64,000 nt of DNA from Maratus speciosus (taxonomy: Eukaryota > Arthropoda > Arachnida > Araneae > Salticidae). Location: contig OZ010792.1 of assembly GCA_963932465.1 (NCBI GenBank), forward strand, positions 17,377,701 through 17,441,700, read 5' to 3'. The notes below the pieces were generated by a model, which saw only the letters and a program-made list of their open reading frames with translations, made no database searches and had not been told where the DNA came from. Below are positions 10,984-22,724 of this stretch, piece by piece (position 1 is the first letter of the stretch; every line of letters begins with the position of its first letter). The translations under genes and the position numbers were made by a program.

Positions 10984-12570
10984 TATATATGTCGTAGGCT
11001 AATTGAGAAATCCGGCTCTTTGCAAACAGCCTAGGCTCTTTGCAAAGAGCCGGGCTAATTGGAGAATCCATCTCCCTTTTTCCAATTAGCCTGATATTTT
11101 TCAGGCTTATTGCAAAGAGCCTAGAAAGCGTTAGGCTAATTGAAAAATGACCACTTATTATCCGATCAGGGTGATATTTTTAGCTCACAGGCTATCAAAG
11201 CCTGAGAGCTTATGTGCCCGCCGATTCTGTATGTACGTGTGTAAGTACGTACGTATGTACGTAACGCGATAACTCTTGATAGAAAAATCCGATTTGATTC
11301 AATTTTTTTTTTCTAGGTTCACTCTGATAAGATGTTCCCTGATTAGTTTTTGGGGTTCATTGGTTAAGGATAAAGGGGGAAAAGGGGGGCAAGTCCCCCC
11401 CCCCTTAATTATATAAATGGGTTTTCCATGCAGAAATATTCGATTTGCTCCAAATTTGGTATACCGGTTTATTGTGTTAAGGAGCTTCCCTGATTAGAGT
11501 TGGAAGCTCATTATTTAAGTACAAAGGGGGGAAAGGGGGGCTATCCCCCTTAATTTAGATAAATCGGTTTTTCATGATGAATTATTTGATTTGCTACAAA
11601 TTTGGTATACCGGTTTATTAAGTTAAGGAGCTGGCTTGATTAGATTTGGAGGTTCATTAGTTATAAAGGGAGGAAAGGGGGCTATCCCCCCCCCGTAATT
11701 TAGATAAATGGGTTTTTCATGCAGAAATATGCGATTTGCTATAAATTTGGTATACCGGTTAATTATGTTAAGCAGCTTCCCTGATTACATTTGGAAGATC
11801 ATTATTATGTTTAAAGGGGGGGAAAGGGGGGCAATTTCCTCTCCCCTTAATTTAGATACATGCGTTTATTCATGTAGAATTATTCGATTAGCTCAAATTT
11901 GGTAAACTGGTTTATTATGTTAAGGAGATGGCTTGATTAGATTTGGAGGTTCATTAGTTAAGTATAAAGGGAGGAAAGGGTGGGTAGCCCCCCCCCCCCT
12001 TAATTTAGGTAAATGCGTTTTTAATGCAAAATTATTCGATTTGCTCCAAATTTGGTATACAGGTTTATTATGTTAAGGAGCTTCCCTGATTAGATTTGGA
12101 AGCTCATTATTTAAGTATAAAGGGGGGGGGAGGGGGGCTACCCCTCTTAATTTAGATGAATCGGTTTTTCATGCAGAGTTATTCGATCTGCTCCAAATTT
12201 CGTATACCGGTTTATTATGTTAAGGAGCTGCCTTGATTAGATTTGGAGATTTATCGGTTAAGTATAAAGGAGGGATAGGGGCTAGTGTCCCCTTAATTTA
12301 GATAAATGGGTTTTTCGTACAGAATTATACCAGTTTATTACGATATGGCTTCCTTCATTTGATTTGGAGGTTCATTGGTTAAGTATAAACGGGGGGAAAG
12401 GGGGGCAATTGCACCTCCCCTTAATTAAAATAAATGGGTTTTCATGCAGAATTATCTAATTTAGTTTAATTTCTTTTCTAGGTTCATTCTAATAAGGAGC
12501 TTTTCTGATTAGATTTGAAAGTTAATTGGTTCAGCATAAAGTGAGAAATGGGGGAGCTAATACTCCCCCT
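10984..12570 (+). repeat. Left arm: cap plus ~147-bp tandem units
   Basis: The cap holds self-complementary blocks built of ggctctttgca and tgcaaagagcc (11010-11120), then agctcacaggct with agcctgagagct (11185-11215), a cgtacgtatgtacgtaacg stretch and gataactcttgat. Units follow with ataccggtttatt near 11461, 11606, 11751, 12057 and 12202. Each unit has a G-run and C-run pair followed by ttaatttagataaat. The same cap end and unit are found at 1737-3300 in the same orientation. Confidence 0.85.
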
Positions 12571-12579
12571 TAATTGTCT

Positions 12580-13220
12580 GAGCGAAGCGAAGGCTAATAC
12601 TCAGCGAAATATTACTGTCCGGACACATTACTACTACGATGGATATTAACGCCATGTCCTACTAAAAAAAAAGCCTAATAAAAACCTTTCGTCAAGCATA
12701 ACTCAAAAAATATTTGTCGGATTTCGTTTCTGATTGCACCAGAAGGTACTTATGAGGGTCGCCTACTGAATGCACCTACTTTGAAAAGTAAGTTCCAAAC
12801 CGTTTAAAAATTATATAGAAAAAACTGATAAAAAAGCACAATTTATCCGCATACGTCACAGAAATTTGGTGTGCGTCACTTTCACCGGTTGATGTTTTCG
12901 TAGACAACTGGTTTGAACACATGGGGCAAATAAAAAAAAATACGCACGCATTAATATTGAATAGATCAGTTTCAACCACGTGATCACAAACCTTGCAACA
13001 ACCCGTGGCAACCAGTTTTGGTGGGCAAACAAATAATAATACAGTACTCCGTACCACGGTGACCGTTTTTAGCCTGTTGTATAAAATCTGCCTGTTGTAT
13101 GACATACAATTGTGGATGATTAAAACAAAAGACATGAGTGTTTATTGCTCCGGGAGGTTATCTTTCTCTGGATGTCTGTCTATCATACAGCATGCAATTT
13201 CCTTGTAAAGGATGATATTA
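12580..13220. other. Unassigned interior DNA of the foldback structure
   Basis: No recognisable element ends or protein motifs. A 119-codon minus-strand frame at 12776-13135 gives a hydrophobic/cysteine-containing peptide with no motif I recognise; without codon bias or neighbouring exons I do not call it a gene. Confidence 0.3.
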
Positions 13221-13225
13221 TTATG

Positions 13226-13399
13226 CAGTAAAACCTCCATAACGGACACACCCGATTAGTGGACACCTCTATTTAGTGGGCATTTTTTCGATTACCAACC
13301 CTTAAATAACTGTACATTTTTTACTCTCAATAGCAGACACCTCCAAATAGAGGACAAATTCTGCCCTCCCGGGGTGTCCGCTATTCAGAGGTTTTACTG
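13226..13399. mobile_element. 174-bp pogo/Tigger-type MITE
   Basis: The ends read cagtaaaacctccataacgg at 13226 and, on the minus strand from 13399, cagtaaaacctctgaatagc. Right after, both sides carry ggacac(a/c)cc. A TA follows the right end (13400-13401); the left flank has TG, a likely one-base decay. CAGTAAAACCTC ends with inner CGGACA text are typical of Tigger-like miniature elements, a family assignment from memory. No coding capacity. Confidence 0.75.
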
Positions 13400-13549
13400 T
13401 ATATAATATTGATAGTTATTTTACAGGGCCACACAAAAGAATAAGAATATATGAAACGAATATAAAATAAATTCGGGATTGGTGGATCGCTGATGGTAAT
13501 GTAATTTTAGGATGTTGTTACAGTCATCCGCAGCATGTTTTTAGAGTTT

Positions 13550-14605
13550 CGTTCATCTAACGAAACCCTACCTGTCTCACTCCTTTGTCTGTCTGTCTAT
13601 CCGTCTGTCACAGAGCCCGTTCTCAGAAACTATATATGTCAGAGACTTGAAAATTTGCATACTTATAGCTGAACACCACACATCAAACGGCAAATAATAA
13701 AATTTTGAAAAAGTCTAATATTTAACCCTCTGGGCTCTAACTTGTGTATTTTAAGCAATTTTTCTAACTCACCCCTAATTTAATTAAGTTGGAGACATAA
13801 AATTTTGCATACTTATAGTTGAACATCTCACATCAAATGACAAATAATAAAATTTTGAAAAAGGTTTAATATTTAACCCTCTGGGCTCTAACCTGTGTAT
13901 TTAAAGCAATTTTTCTAACTCAGCCCCTAATTAAGTTGGAGACATGAAAGTTTGCATACTTATAGCTGAACACTTGCGATAACACGATAAATCATAAAAT
14001 TTTGAAAAAGTCATATTTAACCCTCCGGTCTCTAACTTCTGTATTTTAAGCAATTTTTCTAACTCAGCCCCTAATTAAGTTGGAGACATGACATTTTGCA
14101 TACTTATAGCTGAACACCTCACATCAAACGACAAATAATAAAATTTTGAAAAAGTCTAATATTTAACTCTCTGGGCTCTAACATGTATTTTAAACAATTT
14201 TTCTAACTCAGCCCCTAATTAAGTTGGAGACATGAAATTTTGCATACTTATAGCTGAAATCCTCACATCAAACGACAAATAATAAAATTTTGAAAAAGGT
14301 CTAATATTTAACCCTCTGGGCTCTAACTTGTGTATTTTAAGCAATTTTTCTAACTCAGCCATTAATTAAGTTGGAGACATGAAAGTTTACATACTTATAG
14401 CTGAACACCTCACATCAAACGGCAAATAATAAAATTTTGAAAAAGTCTAATATTTAACCCTCTGGGATCTAACTTGTGTATTTTAAGCAATTTTTCTAAC
14501 TCAGCCCCTAATTATGTTGGAGACATGAAAATTTGCATACTTATAGCTGAACACCTCACATCAAACGACAAATAATAAAATTTTGAAAAAATCTAATATT
14601 TAACC
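13550..14605 (+). repeat. Hairpin head, GTCTGTCTGTC stretch and seven ~146-bp units
   Basis: A small hairpin (tttcgtt then aacgaaa, 13547-13565) precedes tgtctgtctgtctatccgtc (about 13588-13607). Seven tandem units follow, marked by cttatagctgaa near 13662, 13812, 13959, 14103, 14247, 14394 and 14540; spacings are 150, 147, 144, 144, 147 and 146 bp. Each unit contains aaataataaaattttgaaaa, ccctctgggctctaac and taactcagcccctaatt. The plan matches DINE-1/Helentron-associated and pearl-type non-autonomous elements. The part downstream (14612-15385) is probably the same element's 3' end. Confidence 0.75.
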
Positions 14606-14611
14606 TCTAAT

Positions 14612-15385
14612 ATTTTGTCTCGCGCAATTTTTAAATTTAAACTGTTTTGCAATACTATTTTTTGTTCATTTTGCATAATAAGTGTAATGTGACGCAATTT
14701 CTTCTATTTCAGACTTCTAACGCACGTTAATGAATTTATTTTACAATATCCTTTCTCTTTCAAAATTCATATGTAAATATAGTTTTAATGGCGTAATTTC
14801 CAATAAGTGCCTGCTTTTTATACCTAATTATTTAATTCTAATTTGAAGGTTTTCTCCTGTTTATAATAGTAACGTGTAAATAATTTTTTTATTTGAAGCA
14901 AACATTATTGTTTGCGCTGTTTATAAAGTTGGCAACAGTTTAAATTAATACCATTTTCTAAAATATAAAAAAATATATCAGTCAAGATGCTGAATATTTG
15001 AATTTAAAATAGAAATAAAACCTCAAAAAATGAGTCAAATTAAAAAAATTAATGAAATCTGCACACCAGGATTTTCTATTGAATAAAATGATCTAAAAAT
15101 GATTAAATTCACATGTATAGCTTTTGCTCCTATATTTTTTTTTAATGGAACGATTTTGTCCAACTTTAGCATTAAATATCTCTTAAAATAATTCTTCGAT
15201 TTGAAAACTGTATGCATTAGCGTGTTGATCAAACATTTCGCTATAATACCACCGATTTTCATATTTTTGTATGCAGTAGTTTTCTTAATATTAACGATTA
15301 AAGACCTCCGGTTACAAAAAATTCAAAACCGGCGGCGGCGGCGGCGGCGGTGATAGCGTTAGTTACTTTTTTTAGAATAGAGAAA
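14612..15385 (+). repeat. Shared 3' module, copy 1 (of 41862-42654)
   Basis: This ~770-bp segment is collinear with 41862-42654. Shared text includes gtgacg with aatttcttctattt, gacttctaacgca, ttggcaacagtttaaatta, gattttgtccaactttagca, taccaccgattttcatattt, then a CGG run and ttactttttttagaatagag. Copy 1 follows a 146-bp array while copy 2 follows an unrelated sequence with a GC-rich palindromic head. The two loci therefore share a 3' end but not a 5' half. A 75-codon minus-strand frame here is not recognisable. Confidence 0.85.
15331..15350. repeat. CGG trinucleotide tract
   Basis: About six to seven cgg units in an otherwise AT-rich context, conserved in position in the second copy (42609-42622) with fewer units. 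It is part of the 3' module rather than a random microsatellite. Confidence 0.85.
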
Positions 15386-16250
15386 TATATAAAAATGAAA
15401 ACTTGTCTATCTGTCTGTTTGTAATTCTATAAAAATCCACAATTTGGAAGCCAAAATTATGAAAAGATACGTACATGTGTATTAAAACATGGCCGAGGCA
15501 ACTAAAGTAATCCGGAATCGAAATAATTTATAGTTAATTTTTAATTAATAAAAAACCACCAATTTAACAGCAATTTCTTATAAAATTTAAACATTTTTCG
15601 TTATAGCAGTTGCCAACAATTATAAAACACAATAAAATTATTACTACAACAATTAATTTTCTACTGCAAGATTTCCACGTGAAAAATGAAAATGAAATAA
15701 ATAGTTTGACGAATTTTTAAAAAAGGTGAATATTACGTCATAACTTTTCTATTGCAAGATATTCGCGTGAAATATGAAAATGAAATAAAGGGTTTGACGA
15801 ATTTAAATGAAAGTGAATATAACTTCATAACTTTTCTACTTCAAGGTTTCCACGTGAAAGAGGAAAATATTACGTCATATTGGAAATATAAAGGGCGTGG
15901 TGGATATTGTATAACGTCATATGAGTGTAAAAAATGTATTGAAGCATGATAAAAACCCGATTAGGGAAATATTGGCCTATTTTAACATTATTGCTCCAAT
16001 TATAAATTGAAATATGTTCATTTATAGCTGTATTCTTTTGCGTCTGTTATATACATTTATACATTTTTATATAGCGTTTTCATATGATTCATTCATACAA
16101 CATTTCGACTGCTTTTTTTAATGTTTGTTTTGTGTTGTATGTTAAATTTTGAAATTGATTTTTCAGAACAAACATCCTTCAAATTCTGGGCAACGCCGGC
16201 ACTTTAGTTTGTAATCTGTACATCTAATGCTAATATTATAAAGCGTTATA
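15386..16250. other. Unassigned AT-rich DNA
   Basis: Contains two related ~90-bp segments around ttctactgcaagatttccacgtgaaaaatgaaaa and its copies (about 15659, 15747 and 15834), so a short degenerate tandem of three. Also a cttgtctatctgtctgtttg stretch at 15403-15422, similar in kind to the heads of the arrays described here. No gene is supported; the 65-codon frame at 15752-15949 lies inside the degenerate tandem. Confidence 0.4.
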
Positions 16251-16254
16251 ATAT

Positions 16255-17120
16255 TATAAAGTATATAATATTATTAATGCTTGTACGTTTGTGAGGTGTT
16301 ATCTCTGAAACTACATAGCCAACTTAAAAAAATGTTGGTGGCCATCTCTGCTCCGAAAAAAAGAGACTATTTAATGTCAGTGCAAGAACCTACATCGCTG
16401 CAGGAGCAAAAAAGTTCTAAAATTGCGATTTCTGTGATATTGATTGGGTTAGGAACTTTAAATTTGGTGCGGTAGTTACTTTTAAGATGTAAATACTCGT
16501 AATGAACGCTCTCTAAAAGGTTCAATTTGACGGATAAACGTAAAAATTTCTAGAAAGGTTCTAAACTATGATTTATTTGGAATACTGAAACTTTTGGGAT
16601 ACTGTTGGGGTTAGAAACTAGAACTTTGGCATGGTAGTAATTAATAAGATGTAAATGCTCGTTGTAGAACGAATTTAAAAAATAGAAAGACTAAACAAAG
16701 CGGAAAAAGATCTAAAGATGATCTAAGTAACGAAGTACATGGAATTGTTAGGAATATAAACATGAAAATTGACATGGCTGTATTTATCATGACGTAAATT
16801 CTCGCAATAGAACAATTTCTAAAAATGTCGCTATATAAAACAGTGCAAAAACAAAAAATTTTCAAAAATTTTCTATTTTTGTGTTACTGCTGAGCCCAAA
16901 ATCTTGAAATTTTGCTTCGGGTTAGTTTTAAAATATACAATTGTCTCTATGAATGGTTTCTAAAAAATTTAAAATTTAAAAAGATGAAATGAACGGAAAG
17001 CGATCTCAATTACCATTAATTTGGAATTATTAGGTACATCAATTTTAAATATTTCATAATGCTGCATTTCCTCCGCAAAACATGCGATTTAAATGCAACA
17101 AAACTGATAGATACCCATCT
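16255..17120 (+). repeat. Decayed head plus ~150-bp degenerate array
   Basis: A head-like stretch, cttgtacgtttgtgaggtgttatctctgaaac at about 16279-16310, is followed by diverged repeats. The marker ga(t/c)gtaaat with ctcg occurs near 16487, 16649 and 16791 (162 and 142 bp apart), with weaker echoes near 16935 and 17060. It has the same plan as the 13550 array but is much older. No coding signal. Confidence 0.5.
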
Positions 17121-17599
17121 AGCATTAAATAAATTGTGTAAATATTGAATAAAGACCTGTATGAAACAGTGTGTAGGTTCCCCGAAAGTACTTGTTAAAG
17201 TGTTCCTTTTCTAGGCTTTTCTCTCTCTCGCCAAGGCCACTAACAGAGGGAAGTGCCGTTTTAAATGTGATATGAATTTTTTATCCGATTCATTTTTCTA
17301 GACATTTTATCATAAGGTCATATTCTCAATTATCATTAGTAGCTTCTTTATATATTAACTTATTCTGGTGAAATTTTATAATCGGGTTCATATTGGCGTA
17401 TGTTAGCTTGCATGATTTCCTGAATAAATATGTATGGATTTGTAAATTACTTCAAATGACACTTCACAGCTCAAAAGTTATGCAGACGATATATTCAGAT
17501 CTTGTGTCATACTTTATGTTGTAATCATTGCCGATTTCTTTTATTTAATACATGCTAAATACAGCTCAACTTGTGCAGAATATGTTTGAAAACAAAACA

Positions 17600-17860
17600 A
17601 TACAGCGTATGTAGTGGCCAGCATACACTCATCATTTAAATCCGATCGAGCATATCTAAAACACACTCTAACGAAGCATTTCATGCTACTGTTGATGTAT
17701 TCGGTACTTTGATACTATATTAGATTTTGAGGAGAGAATTCCTTAAATGTTATCGACAACCTCATTGCGTCCGTGGAAAACAGATATTGTACAATATTAA
17801 CAATTCCGGGGGAGCACACATCATATAAAGTATAGTCCATTGTTTTTAAACATCATATAT
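17600..17860 (+). pseudogene. Tc1-type transposase relic (C-terminus)
   Basis: From 17615 one frame reads WPAYTHHLNPIEHI, a clear decayed version of the WP..SPDLNPIE.. box that holds the third catalytic residue of Tc1-type DDE transposases. A stop follows at once. Farther on, a degenerate CYRQPHCVR stretch and GGAHI near 17810-17825 match the usual order of the enzyme's C-terminal region. No ends were identified. The surrounding 17120-17600 and 17860-18230 hold no other recognisable feature. Confidence 0.65.
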
Positions 17861-18229
17861 TTGTCATTTAAAGTTACTCAAATTGGTGCGGAGCGTCTGA
17901 TTATGCGCTTGACATCATTTAATACAGTTAAAATTCCGATATAAGTAATTTAGTGTTTCATTTTCTATTTTACTTTTAATATATTGCGTACTTTCAATTT
18001 TATATCCATGCATGGCTGTCTTGAATGGTTTGATTTCCCATTTCTTTAAACAGTGTATACGAATTTATATATAAGATTTTGTAATTCTACGATTCGTTTA
18101 TTTTCATCATTTCAGTTTATCGCAGTATATGGACAATTAAAGATAACATCTCATTTTCTTTGCCTCCACATGTTATTATTAAATCTATGTTCTCAGTAAT
18201 ATCGCTCAGACTAATCCCTCTGAGGGAAG

Positions 18230-18495
18230 TCCTAGTTTAGTGAAATGGTTTTACATGCAGAATTATCTGATTTGCTTCAAATTTGGTATACCAGTTTACT
18301 ATGTTAAGTAGCTTCCCTGATTAGATTTGGAGGTTCTTTGGTTAAGTAGAAAGGGGGGCAACGGGGGCTAATCCTTCATTTATTTTTCGAGAGGCATTAT
18401 TCTTTGAAATAAGAGTATAAAATGCAATTAGTGTGAATAGCCTGTGAACTCAATGCCATCAGTTTAACTGGGCAATTTTCTTTTTATTAGGTTTA
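18230..18495 (+). repeat. Solo 3' end of the ~150-bp-core unit
   Basis: One and a half core units (ataccagtttacta at about 18289) are followed by sequence matching 3290-3405: ttgaaataagagtataa, caattagtgtgaata, cctgtgaactcaatgccatc. Because the same right-hand flank occurs at both loci up to aactgg(g)ca and ctttttatt, the boundary of this unit probably lies near 18495 and 3405. Here it is in plus orientation, only about 460 bp from the inverted right arm of the foldback element. Confidence 0.75.
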
Positions 18496-18559
18496 TTAAC
18501 GCATAACCCTACCCAAACCCGAAAAATAAATTACAACAGACCGTACCCCGATTCGAGCA

Positions 18560-18930
18560 AGACAAAATAATTTCAGTCTACATGCAACCCGACCCGAACC
18601 TGAGAGTCCCATTTGAAAAAACCCGAAATCCCGAACCAAATCTGATAACCAACAAAAATATTCCAAAGATCCATAACCGGATCCGAATAAGATATATTAG
18701 TTACCGTGAACACGCAACGCTACCAGAACCTAAAAATTCCATTCGAAGTCAACCTGAAACCCGTCCCGAACCAATTCTTAGCCGACAAAAATATTCCAAA
18801 GAACTATAACCCGATGCAAGCCAGACAAAATAATCTCCGTCCACCGGCAACTCGATCTGAACCTGAAAGTTCTAATTGAACTCAATCCGAAACCTGGTTG
18901 TGGTCGGTTTTCGGGTTGACGTCAAATGGA
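18560..18930. repeat. ~130-bp CCGAACC-rich degenerate tandem
   Basis: Three units are marked by gaacctgagagtcccatttga (about 18597), gaacctaaaaattccattcga (about 18725) and gaacctgaaagttctaattga (about 18857). Short cccgaacc words recur throughout, as in subterminal regions of some hAT elements. No ends can be paired. A 75-codon frame at 18582-18809 reads through the repeat and gives a low-complexity peptide. Confidence 0.6.
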
Positions 18931-18956
18931 ACCTTCAAGTTCGGATCCGGTTGAAA

Positions 18957-20475
18957 AAAAATTAAACTAAATTAGATAATTCTGCATGAAAACCCATTTA
19001 TCTAAATTAAGGGGAGGGGCAATTGCCCCCCTTTCCCCCCTTTTATACTTAGCCAATGAACCTCCAAATCAAATGAAGGAAGCCGTATCGTAATAAACTG
19101 GTATATCAAATTTGAAGCAAATCGAATAATTCTGTATGAAAAACCCATTTATCTAAATTAAGGGGACACTAGCCCCTGTTCCTCCTTTATACTTAACCAA
19201 TAAATCTCCAAATCTAATCAAGGCAAATCCTTAACATAATAAACCGGCATACGAAATTTGGAGCAAATTGAATAACTCTGCATGAAAAACCCATTTATCT
19301 AAATTAAGGGGTGTCTAGCCCCCCTTTTCTCCCTTTATATCTAACTAATGAACATCCAAATCTAATCAGGGAAGCTCCTTAACATAATAAACCGGTATAC
19401 GAAATTTGGAGCAGATCGAATAACTCTGCATGAAAAACCCATTTATCTAAATTAAGGGGGGTGTCTAGCCCCCCCTTTTCTCCCTTTATACTTAACTAAT
19501 GAACCCCCAAATCTAATCAGGGAAGCTCCTTAATATAATAAACCGGTATACGAAATTTGGAGCAGATCGAATAACTCTGCATGAAAAACCCATTTATCTA
19601 AATTAAGGGGGGGGGGCATCTAGCCCCCTTTCCTCCCTTTATACCTAACTAATGAACCTCCAAATCTAATCAGGGAAACTCCTTAACATAATAAACCGGT
19701 ATACGAAATTTGGAGCAAATCGAATAACTCTGCATGAAAAACCCATTTATGTAAATTAAGGGGGGGGGTCTAGCCCCCCTTTCCTCCCTTTATACTTAAC
19801 TAATGAACCCCCAAATCTAATCAGGGAAGCTCCTTAACATAATAAACCGGTATACGAAATTTGGAGCAGATCGAATAACTCTGCATGAAAAACCGATTCA
19901 TCTAAATTAAGAGGGGTAGCCCCCTCCCCCCCCCTTTATACTTAAATAATGAGCTTCCAAATCTAATCAGGGAAGCTCCTTAACACAATAAACCGGTATA
20001 CCAAATTTGGAGCAAATCGAATATTTCTGCATGAAAAACCCATTTATATAAATTAAGGGGGGGGGGGGGGACTAGCCCCCTTTTCCCCCTTTATCCTTAA
20101 CCAATGAACCCCAAAAACTAATGAGGGAAGCACCTCATCAGAATGAACCTAGAAAAGAAAAATTGAAGCAAATCGGATATTTCTATCAAGAGTTATCGCG
20201 TTACAGACGTACGTACACACTACATACAGAATCGGCGGGAACATAAGCTCTCAGGCTTTGATAGTCTGTGATCTAAAAATATCACCCTGATCGGATAATA
20301 AGTGGTCATTTTTCATCTAGCCTAACGCTTTCTAGGCTCTTTGCAATAAGCCTGAACAATATCAGGCTAATTGGAAAAAGAGAGATGGATTCTCCAATTA
20401 GCCCGGCTCTTTGCAAACAGCCTAGGCTGTTTTCAAAGTGCCGGATTTCTCAATTAGCCTACAACATATATATAT
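18957..20475 (-). repeat. Right arm of the foldback structure
   Basis: On the minus strand this repeats 10984-12476 in the same order: cap (20475-20165), then units with ataccggtttatt-type markers near 19988, 19843, 19688, 19534, 19386, 19239 and 19111. The innermost text (cttccttcatttgatttggagg, then gggttttcatgcag) is shared with the left arm near 12350-12450. The agreement of a specific, non-average unit at the same position in both arms argues that one arm was copied from the other rather than both being independent arrays. Confidence 0.85.
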
Positions 20476-20904
20476 ATTAGGGATGCAACGGATATCCGGC
20501 AAATATCCGATATCCGGCATATCCGGCTGATTTTTCAATATCCGAAATACCGTCGGATATCCGAATCACAATCACCGGATATCCGACTTCTGTGCCGGAT
20601 ATCCGGCAATACATAGCAAAGTAAATATATAAGGATAAGAGAAATCGTTTGATCCAAACAATGCCGAACAACTTTTGTTTATAATGCAAAATATGAAAGT
20701 AAGTCCACTATTCATGAGTAAAAGGTAATTCTCAAAAGTTTAAAGAATTGCCAGCTTTCCTAACATTGGTATTAGAACTCTTTATAATAAATTTAAGAAT
20801 TTATGTTTACATCTTTTAGAAAATTGTACCTTTACTTTCAGAATGTGAAACAAAATCTGAAATTGTTTATTAAAGTATGACTTTATTAATTTTCTTTCTC
20901 TCTT

Positions 20905-21840
20905 TCTTCTATCTTCAATAGAAGAAAGTATTGTAACTGAGATTTTTTCGATTTCTGGTTTTCGGTGGTCTTAGACGTTTTAGGGGTCAGAGATCCCAAA
21001 ACATGTTTATACAAATTGTCTGTCTGTCACCATACCATCAAAAAGTGTATGAAGTTGTGCATAGAATTGAACTAAATTTTTTGTGAATGTTTTTGGCTAT
21101 AGCCAGCCGGCCCTCCTTCAATATTGGAACATTCTACTGGAAGGGGGTGCTGTAATCGTGATTTTTGTGCCATTTTCATTATTGCATCATCAAAAAGTGT
21201 ATGAAGTTATGCTTAGAATTGAACCAAATTTTTTGTCTATGTTTTTGACTGTGGCCAGCAGGTCCTTCTTCAATATGGAAGCATTCTGCTGGAAGAAAGT
21301 GCTGTAATTGCGATTTTTGTGCCATTTTCATTATTGTACTATCGAAAAGTGTATGTTAAATATGTAATCATAAGTTATCCATATAATTGAACAAAACTTT
21401 TTGTGTATGTTTTTGGCTATGTCCAGCAGGTTCTCCTTTAAATTGGAAATATTCTGCCAGAAGGGTGCGCTGTAATAGTGATTTTTGTGCCATTTTCATT
21501 CTTGTGCCATCGAAAAGTGTATGAAGTTATGTATAGAATTGAACCAATTTTTGGGGGTATGTTTTTGGCTATGGTCAACTGGTCCTCCTTCAATTTGAAA
21601 ATATTCTGCTGGAAGGGGGCGCTATAATAGTGATTTTTGTGTTATTTCCATTATTTTGTCATCGAAAAGTGTATGAAGCTAAGCATACAATTGAACCAAT
21701 TTTCTGTGTACATTTTTGGCTATGGCCGGCAGTTTTTTCTTGAATTTGGAAATATTCTGCCAGAAAGTGGCACTGTGACAACATTTTTTGTAAAATTTTC
21801 TCAATTTTTCTCAGTTTTTTGTACTGTATATTGGTGGCTC
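20905..21840 (+). repeat. Hairpin head plus five ~152-bp units
   Basis: A hairpin (tttcttctat then atagaagaaa, 20908-20934) leads into ggttttcggtgg, agacgttttagg, tcagagatccc and tctgtctgtcac. Units follow, marked by aaaagtgtatg at about 21041, 21193, 21345, 21513 and 21664 (152, 152, 168 and 151 bp apart). The head of about 110 bp is homologous to the minus-strand head at 45415-45300, while the core units differ. Short open frames here are repeat by-products. Confidence 0.75.
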
Positions 21841-21849
21841 GTGAAGCCA

Positions 21850-22720
21850 TGGGAACTTCGCATCCTGCTAAGCTGGTTATTCACAATCAGCTGATGTACA
21901 GCAGAATAACGAAAAAAAATATTGATTTTAATAAATATCATGATCGAGATTAACTTATTCTTATTTTGATTTATTGACGAATAGAAATTTTAGATCAAAA
22001 TCAAAGTTGGTATAATATTGAACTAATAATATCGAAGTATTAACATTTGGAACTACTTTTTGAAATATTAAGATGTATGAGATAGAAAAATGTTTTGGGA
22101 TTGGCACATCCAATTAGTTATTTTTGTAACTTCATTATAAATAAAATAATTAAAATTAAAAGTAATTTTCTTTTTACTTATAAATATCACAGTAATTTAA
22201 CTTAAAATAAAACTAAATGTGACTCAAAGCAAAACAGTATTAAATAATTAAAACAGAAAAAAGACATCAACTAAACCTATATTTGGAGAAAATAACTCTT
22301 TAATCATGGATAATATTAGTAGATATTTTATGTTTAAATTATAAAAAGAACGTATGTATTTCTTTGTGAAGATACTCTTCAATTATAAAGCCTATTAATT
22401 GGTTAAAATTTTTTACACAAATTATCAGCATTTCATTGTACAAATTAATTATTAGCAATTACCAATATAGTCAATGCCATATCCGAATCCAGTAGCAATT
22501 ATCAGCATGTGCATTTCATTGTACAAATAAACAGAATATTTTAATGTTTAAATTACATTTTTTATACAATATTATTAATATACATTACACGGCTTGAATG
22601 GCAGATACATGTCTTGAATTTCGGGACGGGATGGCAGGATTCGTGCCCTAAAGAACATTGGGGACGGGAAGCTCCTGTTTCCAAAAAATCATTTTCCGAA
22701 AATGTTTCTTTGTAAAACGA
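21850..22720. other. Unassigned AT-rich DNA inside the hAT element
   Basis: A duplicated stretch (attatcagcatttcattgtacaaa at about 22423 and attatcagcatgtgcatttcattgtacaaa at about 22499) is the only structure I see. No gene or element ends are supported. Confidence 0.3.
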
Positions 22721-22724
22721 CGAT

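Larger units (their letters stand above)
10984..20475. mobile_element. ~9.5-kb foldback-like element with tandem-repeat arms
   Basis: The outer ends are inverted copies: tatatatgtcgtaggctaat at 10984 and, on the minus strand from about 20475, tatatatgttgtaggctaat. Homology covers about 1.5 kb on each side in collinear order: a unique cap of about 320 bp (10984-11300 and 20165-20475), then ~147-bp tandem units. The interior (12580-18950) has no transposase and holds other elements. Long TIRs built of tandem repeats recall Drosophila foldback (FB) and Galileo elements. An alternative is an inversion between two DINE-like units. Both ends lie in (TA)n, so a target duplication cannot be read. Confidence 0.6.

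Noticed and set aside
12776..13135. 119-codon minus-strand frame as a membrane or secreted protein
   Set aside because: Hydrophobic and Cys-containing but without a recognisable domain, start context or neighbouring exons; AT-rich DNA yields such frames by chance.
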